Origin: an uncultured Oribacterium sp.
GTDB taxonomy: Bacteria > Bacillota > Clostridia > Lachnospirales > Lachnospiraceae
Direction of reading: 5' to 3'
NCBI GenBank assembly: GCA_900770445.1
Contig: CAAGKO010000085.1
Location: 19,387 to 83,386 of the forward strand
DNA: 64,000 nt
A program made the position numbers and the translations under genes. The stretch's first letter is position 1, and each line of letters starts with the position of its first letter. Shown piece by piece: positions 9,252-18,652 of the stretch. Below the pieces are notes generated by a model. That model was not told the origin of the DNA. It saw nothing but the letters and a program-made list of their open reading frames with translations, and did not search any database.

Positions 9252-10199
9252 TTACCCTTCCGTATGTTTCTCGAAGATCCGAAGCTTCGCGCTCTTCGAT
9301 CTCGAGTTCTCCTCGAGCTCCTCGGCACTCGGCAGAATCGGCTTCCGGGTGATCACCCGGCCCTTCGACTTCCGGCCACATACGCAGACCGGAAACTCCG
9401 GCGGACAGATGCACGGCTTCTCAGCGGTGCGGAACTTCGTCTTCACGATCCGATCCTCGAGGGAGTGGAAGGTGATGATGCAGAGGCGTCCACCCTCTGC
9501 GAGATCATCGATCATACGATCGATGCTGTCCTCCAGTACATCGAGCTCACGATTCAGCTCGATACGAATCGCCTGGAAGGTACGCTTCGCCGGATGGCCT
9601 CCGGTGGCACGGATCTTCGCCGGAATCGCACCCGAGATGATCTCGGACAGCTCCAGCGTCGTCTCTATGCGCTTCGTCGCACGATACTGACAGATATGCT
9701 TCGCGATGTTCTGTGCGAAACGATCCTCTCCATAGTTTTTAATCATATGGAAAAGCTCGGATTCACTGTAATCGTTCACGATATCGGCAGCGGTGATCGG
9801 ATTCCGGTCATCCATCCGCATATCGAGCGGTGCGTCACTCCGATAGCTGAAGCCACGCTCCGCGGTATCCAGCTGGTAGCTTGATACGCCGAGATCGAGG
9901 TAGATGCCATCGACCTTTCCGATGCCCAGCTCCTTCAGTACATCATCGATTCTTTCGTAATTACTGCGGACGATCGTCACGCGATCCCGTACATCCGAAA
10001 GTCGCTCGCTTGCTGCCTGAATCGCATCCTTATCCTGGTCGATGCCGATCAACCGGCCCGCCGGTGAAAGATGGGTACATACTTCATGAGCATGTCCGCC
10101 ACCGCCTAAGGTTCCGTCAACATAGATGCCATCGGGTCTTATGTTGAGTCCGTCCACGGTCTCGTGGAGAAGTACGGAATAATGCTTAAACTCAGACAC
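9252..10199 (-). CDS. rsmH: 16S rRNA (cytosine(1402)-N4)-methyltransferase
   Basis: S-adenosylmethionine-dependent methyltransferase acting on C1402 of 16S rRNA near the P-site. It carries the SAM loop [11 protein letters not shown] at about residues 27-37, GIDQDKDAI, the motif [12 protein letters not shown] and the C-terminal [12 protein letters not shown]. Length 315 aa is typical. The start codon is GTG, lying 8 bp inside the mraZ 3' end, with GGGAGGG upstream; the two are therefore translationally coupled. The 181-bp gap to ftsL shows nothing distinctive. Confidence 0.97.
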   Translation of the reverse strand: MSEFKHYSVLLHETVDGLNIRPDGIYVDGTLGGGGHAHEVCTHLSPAGRLIGIDQDKDAIQAASERLSDVRDRVTIVRSNYERIDDVLKELGIGKVDGIYLDLGVSSYQLDTAERGFSYRSDAPLDMRMDDRNPITAADIVNDYSESELFHMIKNYGEDRFAQNIAKHICQYRATKRIETTLELSEIISGAIPAKIRATGGHPAKRTFQAIRIELNRELDVLEDSIDRMIDDLAEGGRLCIITFHSLEDRIVKTKFRTAEKPCICPPEFPVCVCGRKSKGRVITRKPILPSAEELEENSRSKSAKLRIFEKHTEG

Positions 10200-10620
10200 C
10201 TAAGCCCTCCCAATCTGCCTCTAATGCTGCCTCATCATCAAAGCTGTACTTTTCTTCGTACGTGCTCGTATTCCAGATCTCGATATGGTCACCCACACCG
10301 AGTAAGGTGATATCTTTATCCAGGCCCGCCCGATCCCGGAGGACCTGTGGAAGAAGGATTCTGCCCTGCTTATCCAGCTCACAGATGGCGGCCGACCCCA
10401 GTAGAAAACGCTTCAGGCTTCTCGCCTTCTCGTTCGTCATCGGGAGCGCATTCAGCTTCTCCTCGAGGGCCTGCCACTCCGGAGATGCGTACATAGCAAG
10501 ACAACCGTCCAGGCTTCTGGTAACCGTAAACTCGTCTCCGAGCTGGTCCCGAAATCTGGCCGGTATGATCAGTCTGCCCTTGGCATCCAGATTGTGGCGA
10601 TACTCTCCTGTGAATGACAT
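10192..10620 (-). CDS. mraZ: Transcriptional regulator MraZ
   Basis: AbrB/SpoVT-like DNA-binding protein that controls the dcw cluster from its own promoter. The 142-residue product has two SpoVT-AbrB-like repeats, beginning [20 protein letters not shown] and, in the second half, [17 protein letters not shown]; each carries the DAKGR/DKQGR signature. It is the first gene of the cluster. The region just upstream of the ATG holds three 10-bp-spaced TACCACTT boxes (minus-strand AAGTGGTA), which fit known MraZ operators, so autoregulation is likely. Confidence 0.97.
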   Translation of the reverse strand: MSFTGEYRHNLDAKGRLIIPARFRDQLGDEFTVTRSLDGCLAMYASPEWQALEEKLNALPMTNEKARSLKRFLLGSAAICELDKQGRILLPQVLRDRAGLDKDITLLGVGDHIEIWNTSTYEEKYSFDDEAALEADWEGLGV

Positions 10621-10630
10621 TTCCCTTTTC

Positions 10631-10658
10631 TACCACTTTCTACCACTTCTTACCACTT
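10631..10658 (-). promoter_or_regulatory. MraZ operator: three tandem boxes
   Basis: TACCACTT occurs at 10631, 10641 and 10651, an exact 10-bp period equal to one helical turn. On the coding strand this reads AAGTGGTA repeated. MraZ proteins are known to bind tandem GTGG- or TGGG-type boxes upstream of mraZ. The boxes lie between the -10 element and the start codon, so bound protein would block transcription. The RBS (AAAAGGG) directly adjoins the last box. Confidence 0.85.
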
Positions 10659-10667
10659 CATGACATA

Positions 10668-10696
10668 ATAATGCGCTAATTTGGGTTTAGTGTCAA
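10668..10696 (-). promoter_or_regulatory. Promoter of the dcw cluster
   Basis: Minus-strand TTGACA (10691-10696), a 17-bp spacer and CATTAT (10668-10673), directly upstream of the MraZ boxes. The -35 is perfect and the -10 matches 5 of 6. Predicted transcription start is near 10661. Confidence 0.8.
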
Positions 10697-10724
10697 GGCA
10701 GGATACAGCAATAAATTAAAAAAA

Positions 10725-10748
10725 GAAGCCTCTCGAATGAGAGACTTC
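10725..10748 (-). terminator. Rho-independent terminator after ychF
   Basis: A 10-bp stem with one mismatch (GAAGTCTCTC / GAGAGGCTTC) followed on the minus strand by TTTTTTT. It separates ychF transcription from the dcw promoter. The 140 bp between it and ychF contain two degenerate direct repeats and no gene. Confidence 0.88.
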
Positions 10749-10888
10749 CTTCTATATAACGATATATGATCTGTACCGAAAGGCCTGTACGAGGCAGGCG
10801 GCACGCTTTTTCACAAAATGATCAGCACTCATACCGGATCTGCTGCACGCGGCAGACGGCACGCTTCCTTCTATAGAATGAATGCGAA

Positions 10889-11986
10889 TTATACGTTGAA
10901 ACGGAACTCAACGACATCGCCGTCCTGCATCACGTAGTCCTTACCCTCCATGCGGACGAGACCCTTCTCACGTGCTGCTGCGATGGAGCCACAGTCGAGG
11001 AGATCCTGGTAGTTGATGACCTCGGCCTTGATGAAGCCACGCTCGAAATCGGAGTGGATCTTACCGGCCGCCTGCGGTGCCTTCGTTCCCTTTCGGATGG
11101 TCCATGCTCTGGTCTCCTTCTCACCGGCGGTAAGGAAGGACATGAGGCCGAGCAGATCATAGGAAGCACGCACGATCTTGTCGAGGCCGGACTCACTCAT
11201 GCCGAGGGACTCGAGATACTCTGCCTTCTCATCGTCCTCGAGCTCGGAGATCTCCTCCTCGATCTGGGCGGAAATCACGAATACACCGGAGCCGTTCTCT
11301 GCCGCGTAGTCACGTACCTTCTGGACGTATGCATTGGACGCGCCATCATCGGCGACAGAATCCTCGGAAACGTTCGCTGCATAGATCACCGGCTTACGGG
11401 TCAGCAGATCGAGGGTATCAATGAAGGCGTTCTTATCGTCATCACCGGCATCGAAGCTGATGGCCAGCTTATCGGACTCGAGGTGGTCGTGGAGCTCGGT
11501 GAGGAGCGCATACTCCGCCTTCGCATCCTTATCGTTCATCGCGAGCTTCTTCGTCTTCGCGAGACGACGATCGAGGAGATCGAGGTCGGAGAAGATGAGC
11601 TCGAGGTTGATGGTTTCGATATCACGAATCGGATCCACGGAACCATCGACATGCACTATGTTGTCATCATCAAAGCAGCGAACGACGTGCACGATGGCGT
11701 CGGTCTCACGGATGTTCGACAGGAACTGGTTACCGAGACCCTCACCCTTGGAGGCGCCCTTGACGAGACCTGCGATATCGACGAACTGGATCACCGCCGG
11801 CACGATCTTCTGCGTATTATACAGGGCGCCCAGCTTCTGAAGACGCTCATCCGGTACAGCGACGACGCCGACGTTCGGCTCGATCGTACAGAACGGGTAG
11901 TTGGCAGACTCCGCGCCCGCCTTCGTGATTGCGTTAAACAGTGTAGACTTGCCGACATTCGGCAGTCCGACGATACCTAATTTCAT
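10889..11986 (-). CDS. ychF: Redox-regulated ATPase/GTPase YchF
   Basis: Obg-family P-loop protein that binds ATP rather than GTP in characterised members and associates with ribosomes. Visible motifs: G1 [12 protein letters not shown] at residues 6-17, the G3 motif [19 protein letters not shown], a coiled-coil insertion in the middle, and a C-terminal TGS domain ([24 protein letters not shown] region). Length 365 aa is standard. AAGGAG precedes the ATG. It has its own promoter (12029-12057) and terminator, so it is probably monocistronic. Confidence 0.97.
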   Translation of the reverse strand: MKLGIVGLPNVGKSTLFNAITKAGAESANYPFCTIEPNVGVVAVPDERLQKLGALYNTQKIVPAVIQFVDIAGLVKGASKGEGLGNQFLSNIRETDAIVHVVRCFDDDNIVHVDGSVDPIRDIETINLELIFSDLDLLDRRLAKTKKLAMNDKDAKAEYALLTELHDHLESDKLAISFDAGDDDKNAFIDTLDLLTRKPVIYAANVSEDSVADDGASNAYVQKVRDYAAENGSGVFVISAQIEEEISELEDDEKAEYLESLGMSESGLDKIVRASYDLLGLMSFLTAGEKETRAWTIRKGTKAPQAAGKIHSDFERGFIKAEVINYQDLLDCGSIAAAREKGLVRMEGKDYVMQDGDVVEFRFNV

Positions 11987-12028
11987 AATCTAAATCTCCT
12001 TAAAATTGCAGCTCAAAAAAGCATCGCT

Positions 12029-12057
12029 ATTATAAACCAGAAGCTTGTTCTTTACAA
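12029..12057 (-). promoter_or_regulatory. Promoter of ychF
   Basis: Minus-strand TTGTAA (12052-12057), 17-bp spacer, TATAAT (12029-12034). The leader to the ATG is about 36 nt. Confidence 0.75.
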
Positions 12058-12153
12058 TGCCATATATCTTACGAAAGTGTTACCCATGAGGATAAAGCAT
12101 TATAGTTCAGCATGGCCTCAGAGAGGTTTCCTTACCTGAACTGTAACGCAACA

Positions 12154-13017
12154 TCATCCCTTCGCCTTCCGCACACCGCGGATGATCATCGCAAGTCCGA
12201 GTACGGCGAGTGCGCCCGACAGGGCCTGCGAAACGGCGATGTTCGTGCCCCAGAGGAGCAGCGAATCCGTCCGGAGTCCCTCGATCCAGAAGCGGCCGAT
12301 GCCGTAGAACATGAGGTACTCCCAGAACACCTGACCGGTGAACGTCTTCTTCGGTCCGGTGATCCAGAGGAAGATCAGGGTACAGAGGTTCCATACCGAC
12401 TCGTAAAAGAAGGTCGGGTGCACCTGGATGAACATCTCGTCGCCGAGCCGAATCGCATGGGTGAGCACGTTCTCGTTCAGCATGTTCGGGTTCACGATGG
12501 ATTCCTTGATTCGCATCGCGAGCAGTGAATCCGTATAGCGGCCGAAGGCCTCTGCATTGAAAAAATTTCCCCAGCGGCCGATCAGCTGTCCCGTGAGGAG
12601 TCCGAGCACCGCGGAATCCGCGATGGAGAAAAACTTCACCTTCCGCCGGCGGCAGAAAATCACACAGCAGAGGATGCCGGTCAGGATGCCGCCGTAAATC
12701 GCGAGGCCGCCCTGCCGGAGGTTGAGGATCTCCCCGAGATGCTGCGAGTAGTAATCCCACTCGAAGATGACATAGTAGGCACGTGCACCGAGAATCGCGA
12801 AGATGATGCCGTACAGCGCGAGATCCTCGATGTCCTCGACCTTTTCGCCGCGTCGCTTATAATCGAGGCCCGCAATCAGCACCCCCATCAGCATGCCGAT
12901 GCCGATGATGATGCCGTAGTAGGCGATGCGAAAGCCGAACACGGAAATCGAGTTTCCGAGATGCTCGACGCCGATCCCGAGATGCGGGAAATAAATATCA
13001 AAATTGTCAGTATTCAT
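12154..13017 (-). CDS. lgt: Prolipoprotein diacylglyceryl transferase
   Basis: Integral membrane enzyme that transfers a diacylglyceryl group from phosphatidylglycerol to the lipobox cysteine of prolipoproteins. About seven membrane spans are visible. The family motifs QGGLAIYGG (HGGL-like; here Gln replaces the His) and GRWGNFFNAEAFG are present, as is the YGIGRFWIEGLRTD region near the C-terminus. I chose the ATG at 13017, with AAAGGGAC upstream; the ATG at 13035 lacks an RBS. Product 287 aa, normal length. Confidence 0.96.
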   Translation of the reverse strand: MNTDNFDIYFPHLGIGVEHLGNSISVFGFRIAYYGIIIGIGMLMGVLIAGLDYKRRGEKVEDIEDLALYGIIFAILGARAYYVIFEWDYYSQHLGEILNLRQGGLAIYGGILTGILCCVIFCRRRKVKFFSIADSAVLGLLTGQLIGRWGNFFNAEAFGRYTDSLLAMRIKESIVNPNMLNENVLTHAIRLGDEMFIQVHPTFFYESVWNLCTLIFLWITGPKKTFTGQVFWEYLMFYGIGRFWIEGLRTDSLLLWGTNIAVSQALSGALAVLGLAMIIRGVRKAKG

Positions 13018-13109
13018 GCAGTCTGTCCCTTTCATGCAGAATCATATCGGACTGCGCTCGCACGCCACGAACATAGTCCGCAAGCGGTCAGCGGTGCAGC
13101 CGCCGCCCA

Positions 13110-15122
13110 TCACGCGTTTGCTTCCCCCTTCAGAATGCGAAGAAATTCTTTCTCCGTGACGATCGGAACGCCGAGCTCCTTCGCCTTTTTGTTCTTTCCG
13201 GAGGTCGACGTGATGTCGTTGTTGACGAGGTAGGCGGTCTTCGCGGATACCGAGCCCGCCGCACGTCCGCCGGCCTGCTCGATCAGCGCCTGCAGCTCCT
13301 TCCGGTTCCCGAAGTGCTCGAGGGCGCCGGTGATGACGACGGACTTTCCCTCCATCGTCTTCGCGGTCGTGCTGTCTTCTGTCCGCTTCTCGATTTCGAG
13401 ATCCTGCAGCAGCGCGTCCACCTGTTTCATCGCCGCCGCATCCCGGAAGTAGCACACGAGGTTCTCTGCGAGCACCGCGCCGATGCCGTCCACCTCCTGC
13501 AGCTCCTCCACGCCTGCTGCCCGCAGCTGCGCGAAATCATCCCCGAAGTGTCGGCAGAGGACCTTCGCATTTGCGAGGCCAATGCCGGCGATCCCGAGGC
13601 CATACACGACGCGGTAAAGCTCCGTATGACGGGCACGCTCCGTGGCTGCCGTCAGGTTTTCATAGCTCTTCTCACCGAAACCCTCCATCGTCACGATCTC
13701 CGCACGGTAGCGATCGAGATGGAAGATATCGCTGTAGTGGTGGATGAAGCCATGGGCGATGAACTTCTCCAGCGTCTGTTCGCTGAGGCCCTCGATGTTC
13801 AGTGCATCTCGGCTCACGAAAAGTGAGAAATTCTTGATCTTCTTCGCTGCACAGTCCGGATTCGGACAGTACAGGAACTTCGCCTCATTATCCGAGCGGA
13901 TCTCCGTCGGCTGTCCGCAGACCGGGCAGACCGCAGCCGGCTTCAGATTCCCGGAGCGGGTCCGGTTTTCCGCGATCTGCGGGATGATCATGTTCGCCTT
14001 ATAGACGGTGATATGATCACCGATGCCGAGCGCGAGCTCCTCACAGTAGGAAAGATTATGAAGGCTTGCACGGCTGACCGTCGTCCCCTCCAGCTCGACC
14101 GGATCGAAGATCGCGACCGGATTGATAAGCCCGGTACGACTCGGTGACCACTCCACCTCGCGGAGGACGGTCTCTGCCTGCTCATCGCTCCACTTAAAGG
14201 CGATGGCGTTCCGCGGGAACTTCGCGGTGCGTCCGAGACTCAGCCCATAGGCGATGTCCTCGTAGATCAGCACGAGGCCATCGGACGGGAAATCGTTATG
14301 CTGAATCGCCTTCGAGAACCACTGTACCGTTTCTGCGATCGTATCCTTCGTCACATGCTTATACTCGACGACATCGAAGCCCTGTGCCCGGAGGAATTCA
14401 TACTGTGCCGCGCGGGAGTTCTGGAAATCCACATGTTCTCCCTGCGCATCCACGGCACTCACAAGCGTGAAGGCCATCAGATTCACATGACGGGTTTTCG
14501 TCACCTTCGGGTCCAGCTGGCGTACCGAGCCGGAGCAGAGATTTCGTGGATTCTTATACTTCGCATCCGCATCCGCGATGGTTTCATTGATCTTTTTAAA
14601 TTCCGAATAGGTGATGATGGCCTCGCCACGCAGCACCAGATCACCGGTGAAGGCAATCCTCGTCGGAACGTTATCAAACATCCGCGCGTTCTGCGTGATG
14701 ACTTCACCGATCTCGCCGTTGCCACGGGTGACGGCCTTCACCAGCTCACCGGCATGATAGCTCAGGACGACCGTGAGTCCGTCCATCTTCCAGCTGAGCA
14801 GGCCCTCCTTCTCCCCGAGCCAGGCTGCGAGTTCGTCGACCGACTTCGTCTTATCGAGGCTCAGCATCGGACTCGGATGACGCTCCTTCGGAAGCTCCGA
14901 CAGCACCTCGAAGCCGACACGCTGCGTCGGCGATCCACCGAGGATCATGCCGGTCTCCTGTTCGAGCTTCTCAAGCTCATCATAGAGCCGGTCATAGCTC
15001 AGGTTCGACATGATCTCATTGCCATCCACATAGTACACGCGAGCCGCTTCATTCAGGGTGCGGATGAGCTCCTTCATACGCGCGAGCTTCTGCTTCTTTT
15101 CTTCGTCGTGGGAAATACTCAT
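13110..15122 (-). CDS. ligA: NAD-dependent DNA ligase
   Basis: Seals nicks during replication and repair using NAD+. The 670-residue product shows all LigA domains: Ia; the adenylation domain with the catalytic KMDG motif at about residue 112; the OB fold; a four-cysteine zinc finger (CPVCG...YCPNPDC at about 410-435); helix-hairpin-helix repeats (GLGIAGIGLANAKVLCRHFG, VDGIGAVLAENL); and a C-terminal BRCT domain (about 590-670). It begins 7 bp after the end of the pseudouridine synthase gene, so the two are co-transcribed with queA. Confidence 0.97.
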   Translation of the reverse strand: MSISHDEEKKQKLARMKELIRTLNEAARVYYVDGNEIMSNLSYDRLYDELEKLEQETGMILGGSPTQRVGFEVLSELPKERHPSPMLSLDKTKSVDELAAWLGEKEGLLSWKMDGLTVVLSYHAGELVKAVTRGNGEIGEVITQNARMFDNVPTRIAFTGDLVLRGEAIITYSEFKKINETIADADAKYKNPRNLCSGSVRQLDPKVTKTRHVNLMAFTLVSAVDAQGEHVDFQNSRAAQYEFLRAQGFDVVEYKHVTKDTIAETVQWFSKAIQHNDFPSDGLVLIYEDIAYGLSLGRTAKFPRNAIAFKWSDEQAETVLREVEWSPSRTGLINPVAIFDPVELEGTTVSRASLHNLSYCEELALGIGDHITVYKANMIIPQIAENRTRSGNLKPAAVCPVCGQPTEIRSDNEAKFLYCPNPDCAAKKIKNFSLFVSRDALNIEGLSEQTLEKFIAHGFIHHYSDIFHLDRYRAEIVTMEGFGEKSYENLTAATERARHTELYRVVYGLGIAGIGLANAKVLCRHFGDDFAQLRAAGVEELQEVDGIGAVLAENLVCYFRDAAAMKQVDALLQDLEIEKRTEDSTTAKTMEGKSVVITGALEHFGNRKELQALIEQAGGRAAGSVSAKTAYLVNNDITSTSGKNKKAKELGVPIVTEKEFLRILKGEANA

Positions 15123-15129
15123 ATTTCGT

Positions 15130-15966
15130 TCACTCCATATCCTCTTCCCGGAGGCCGAGCTCGGACAGCTCGATCTCGCGATACTGCCCCGGCTTCAGTC
15201 CATGCAGGGTGAGGTCCATGATACGGATGCGCTTCAGCTTCTTCACCTCATAGCCGAAGGCTGCACACATACGACGAATCTGACGATTCAGTCCCTGTGT
15301 GATCACGATATGAAACTCCTGCTGACGAAGCTTCGGCGGACGGGTCATGTCCTGCCACACCTCACATGGGCGGGTCGTCGCATGCAGTTCCTTCAGCTCG
15401 ACGCCATCGGCGAGCCCGTCCAGGAACTCCTTCGTGCACGGCTTATCCACCGTCACGACGTATTCCTTCTCATGGTAATTCCGTGCACGGTTGATTCGAT
15501 TTACGAGCTCGCCCTGATTCGTCAGAAGGATGAGTCCCTCCGACTCCTTATCGAGACGACCGATCGGGTACACTCTCGTGTGATAGTGGATCGCTTCGAT
15601 GATGTTCGGTGCTTTATCCTTATCGCTCGTCGTGCACACGATCCCACGCGGCTTGTAGTACGCGAGCAGCACCGGTGCCGGACGGTCATAGTCCTGCCCC
15701 ACCGTCGAGATCTGCTCGCCATAGCGCTTCGCCATCCGGCGCGACTCCGTACGGAGAAGGTACTGTGCTTCCGGATTGCCGGCAGCGGCATTCAGCGCAT
15801 GCGGATTCACGCACTGACCGTCCAGCTCGATCGAGTCTGCTTCTGTTACCTGCTGGCCGAGCTCGACCGGCTTCTTATTTACAGTGACACGGCCCGCAGC
15901 GATCAGCTTATCCGCCTCGCGGCGGGAGCAGACGCCGAGCTCCGACAAACGCTTATTCAGTCTCAT
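15130..15966 (-). CDS. rRNA pseudouridine synthase, RsuA/RluB family
   Basis: Isomerises specific uridines in 16S or 23S rRNA. It has an N-terminal S4 RNA-binding domain ([21 protein letters not shown], about 1-60). The catalytic domain contains the family motif [15 protein letters not shown], whose Asp is the nucleophile, and the late motif [17 protein letters not shown]. The 278-aa length fits RluB or RluF; I cannot separate these by eye. The ATG overlaps the queA stop (ATGA), which indicates translational coupling. Confidence 0.93.
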   Translation of the reverse strand: MRLNKRLSELGVCSRREADKLIAAGRVTVNKKPVELGQQVTEADSIELDGQCVNPHALNAAAGNPEAQYLLRTESRRMAKRYGEQISTVGQDYDRPAPVLLAYYKPRGIVCTTSDKDKAPNIIEAIHYHTRVYPIGRLDKESEGLILLTNQGELVNRINRARNYHEKEYVVTVDKPCTKEFLDGLADGVELKELHATTRPCEVWQDMTRPPKLRQQEFHIVITQGLNRQIRRMCAAFGYEVKKLKRIRIMDLTLHGLKPGQYREIELSELGLREEDME

Positions 15967-17273
15967 CTCGCATTCTCCTCCGGGCGCTCTACATCTGTCG
16001 TCGCAGGCATGTCATCCTGCACTGCACCTGATACATTTTCAACGTTCTTTCCTGCATCGGACACAGGCTCCGTATCCTCCGCGTTTTCCGCCGTCTTCCA
16101 GAGCGGCGCTTCATCGGCTGCGAGCGGCCAGCTGTAGCTCTTTCCAGGGATGCCCTCCACCTCTGCGACGGCGTCCTCCGGAAGGAAGGTGAATTCATGG
16201 TTCCGGTTCGGATCCAGCTCCGCCGGAAGCAGTGCGTCGTTCTTGAGATCTGCGAAGAAGCAGGCATCGCCGAAGCTGAAGAAGCGATACTTCTCACGGA
16301 CCGCCACCTTATACGCGCGGAGCACATGCTCCCGCTTCGTAAAGGCAGAAACCAGCATGACGAGCGTGGATTCCGGCAGATGGAAGTTCGTGATCAGCGC
16401 ATCCATGCACTTGAACTGGTAGCCCGGATAGATGAAGATATCCGTCCAGCCGGAGGTCGCCGGCATGGTGCCGTCCGGAAGTGCAGCGGCCTCGACGGTA
16501 CGACAACTGGTGGTACCGGTACAGATGACACGATGGCCCTCCGCGTGGGCGCGATTGATCTTATCGGCTTCCGACTGCTCGACGATGTAGTACTCGCTGT
16601 GCATGTGGTGCTCCTCGATCTTATCCGCCTTGACCGGACGGAAAGTGCCGAGGCCGACATGCAGGGTGATGTGGGCGATCTCCACGCCCTTCTCCTTCAC
16701 GGCCTCGAGCAGCTCCTCGGTCCAGTGGAGACCGGCAGTCGGGGCCGCCGCAGAGCCGTCGTTCTTTGCATAGACGGTATTGTAGCGTGCCTTTTCCTTC
16801 AGCTGATGATGGATGTACGGTGGGATCGGCATCTCGCCGAGGCGGTCGAGGACCTCCTCCCAGATGCCCTCGAACTCGAAGCGGATGATGCGGTTGCCAT
16901 CATCGATCGTGTCGATGATCTCGCCCTTCAGCAGGCCCTCGCCGAACTCGACGCGCGCACCATTCCGGAGCTTCTTTCCAGGCTTAACGAGGCACTCCCA
17001 GTCCGTCGTGCTGAGGCGGCGCAGGAGCAGTACCTCGACATGTGCGCCGGTACCGGCCTTCTCGCCATGCAGCCGTGCAGGGATGACCTTCGTATCGTTG
17101 ATGACGAGGCAGTCGCCCTTATGAAGATAGTCGATGATGTTATAAAAATGACGGTGATTGATCTCGCCGGTATAGCGGTCCATCACCAGAAGCCGGCTGT
17201 CTGAGCGCTTCTCGAGTGGATCCTGCGCAATCAGCTCCTCCGGCAGGTCATAGTAAAAATCTTTCGTTTCCAT
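15963..17273 (-). CDS. queA: tRNA ribosyltransferase-isomerase QueA, C-terminally extended
   Basis: Transfers and isomerises the ribosyl group of S-adenosylmethionine to preQ1 in tRNA, giving epoxyqueuosine; it acts after Tgt, which is encoded at 54-55 kb. Family motifs are [24 protein letters not shown] at the start, [46 protein letters not shown] and [16 protein letters not shown]. The usual protein ends near residue 342. This one continues for about 95 residues, beginning with a recognisable segment ([12 protein letters not shown]) and ending in a low-complexity acidic tail. Start: ATG at 17273 with AAAGGAG upstream. Confidence 0.95.
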   Translation of the reverse strand: METKDFYYDLPEELIAQDPLEKRSDSRLLVMDRYTGEINHRHFYNIIDYLHKGDCLVINDTKVIPARLHGEKAGTGAHVEVLLLRRLSTTDWECLVKPGKKLRNGARVEFGEGLLKGEIIDTIDDGNRIIRFEFEGIWEEVLDRLGEMPIPPYIHHQLKEKARYNTVYAKNDGSAAAPTAGLHWTEELLEAVKEKGVEIAHITLHVGLGTFRPVKADKIEEHHMHSEYYIVEQSEADKINRAHAEGHRVICTGTTSCRTVEAAALPDGTMPATSGWTDIFIYPGYQFKCMDALITNFHLPESTLVMLVSAFTKREHVLRAYKVAVREKYRFFSFGDACFFADLKNDALLPAELDPNRNHEFTFLPEDAVAEVEGIPGKSYSWPLAADEAPLWKTAENAEDTEPVSDAGKNVENVSGAVQDDMPATTDVERPEENAR

Positions 17274-17376
17274 GCTGTGTTTTCTCCTTTTCTGCTGTCT
17301 CACGACATGTACGCGGTGCAGAGCGCACCATAAACCTTATTATTATATACTGTCTTTCGGCTTTCTTCCACATACA

Positions 17377-17406
17377 AAATGGGCGAATGCACATGCATTC
17401 GCCCAT
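17377..17406. terminator. Terminator with a perfect 14-bp stem
   Basis: AATGGGCGAATGCA, a 2-nt loop, then the exact complement, followed on the minus strand by TTTTGT. It lies after the gene at 17428 and before queA. The hairpin is symmetric, but the T-run is only on the minus strand. Confidence 0.85.
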
Positions 17407-17427
17407 TCCTGGTAACAGTCCTGTAAC

Positions 17428-18630
17428 TCAGCCGACCGGGCCGGCGTCGGAGATGACGGCATCCCCCGCCGGTGCGTTATCTGCAGCCCCCGGCTCGGCG
17501 ATGGTCTCACCGGAAGCAGCGGCTGCGGTCGTTTCTGCGTTACCGCCTGCGCCGGTGTTTTCGGAGATGGTTTCACCTTCGGTCGTCGTTTCCGCCGACT
17601 TCTTCGTCTCGGTCGTACTCTTCTCCGAGCTCTTCTCATCCGAGTTCTTCTTACTGTTCGACTTCGTCTCTTCCGCCGCCGCATCGTCATCGGACGCTGC
17701 CGTGGTTTCTGCCTCGGTCACGGCTGCTTCGGTTTCTACCGAGATCAGCGAAACCTCGCTGTCGATTTCTTCCTGCGAGTCTGTGTAGATACGTCCGCTC
17801 TGGACGGCATCATAGATGACCGCGAGTCGCTGATCACTCGAGATGGCCTCCAGCAGACGCGAGTTGGTCGCATTGATCAGCTCCTGCACCTCGCTGTGAT
17901 TCGTGATGTAGCTGTTCACAAACTTCGTCTGCTCCGGCGACATGTTCTCGACGATCTCGAAGCTGTTCTGATCGTTGACCTTCACATAACAGTACATGAT
18001 GCCAGGTGCCAGCGTATCTGTCCGACGGAACTTCACATTATAGGTGACGAAAACGAGCTTCGTGTTCTTCTCGAGTCCGTCTACCGCATACTGCTGGATA
18101 TCCTGGTATGCTTCGATGTAGCCGGCCTGCGTCTTCAGCTTCTTCTGAAGACTCGCGGTCTGCTCCTCGGTCTGATTCGTGACGCCGGTCAGACGGTACA
18201 GTGTATCCGTATCGCCCTGAAGACGTGCGTTAAAGTAATCCTGGAAGAGCTTCGTCATATACTCGTCATTATACTGTCGTACCAGCGATGCGTCCTCATC
18301 GGCACCGGCGTTGCCGTCGGCAATGTCACCCGATGCACGCTCATCATCTCCCGCCGCGTTTTCAATTTCGGAAGAGCTGGCGACCGGCAGCCCACCATTC
18401 TGTACATCCGGTTTCTTCGGATTCCGATCCAGAATCAGGATGATGATGATCAGTACGACCACCAGTGCCGGAATCCCCAGGAGACCCAGCATCTCATGAA
18501 GCTGCTCCTGCTTCTGACGTTTCCGCATATTCGCGATGCGACGCGCACGCTTGCGCTCGATCACACCCTCGATCGGTTTTTCCTCCAATGCCTTATCGAC
18601 ATCATCCAGATCTTTTAATTCTCTGTCCAT
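17428..18630 (-). CDS. Membrane-anchored protein with acidic, Thr/Ser-rich tail; function unknown
   Basis: 400 residues. The first about 50 are charged and very basic (ERKRARRIANMRKRQKQE). One membrane span follows (LGIPALVVVLIIIILIL, about 51-67), then an extracellular globular domain of about 200 residues with mixed alpha/beta character (LVRQYNDEYMTKLFQDYFNARLQGD region) that resembles an NTF2-like fold by pattern only. The last about 110 residues are Glu, Thr, Ser, Ala and Lys-rich and probably disordered, perhaps a wall-spanning spacer. No catalytic motif is visible. RBS AGAAGGA. It follows the secreted wall-repeat gene by 22 bp, so both are likely in one transcript and act at the cell surface. 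Confidence 0.8.
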   Translation of the reverse strand: MDRELKDLDDVDKALEEKPIEGVIERKRARRIANMRKRQKQEQLHEMLGLLGIPALVVVLIIIILILDRNPKKPDVQNGGLPVASSSEIENAAGDDERASGDIADGNAGADEDASLVRQYNDEYMTKLFQDYFNARLQGDTDTLYRLTGVTNQTEEQTASLQKKLKTQAGYIEAYQDIQQYAVDGLEKNTKLVFVTYNVKFRRTDTLAPGIMYCYVKVNDQNSFEIVENMSPEQTKFVNSYITNHSEVQELINATNSRLLEAISSDQRLAVIYDAVQSGRIYTDSQEEIDSEVSLISVETEAAVTEAETTAASDDDAAAEETKSNSKKNSDEKSSEKSTTETKKSAETTTEGETISENTGAGGNAETTAAAASGETIAEPGAADNAPAGDAVISDAGPVG

Positions 18631-18652
18631 TCCTTCTGCCTCATCTGTTTCG

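Noticed and set aside
10749..10888. Possible tandem repeat or small RNA after ychF
   Set aside because: GGCAGRCGGCACGCTT and CTTCCTTCTATA each occur twice, but the copies are degenerate and no promoter or structure supports an RNA gene.
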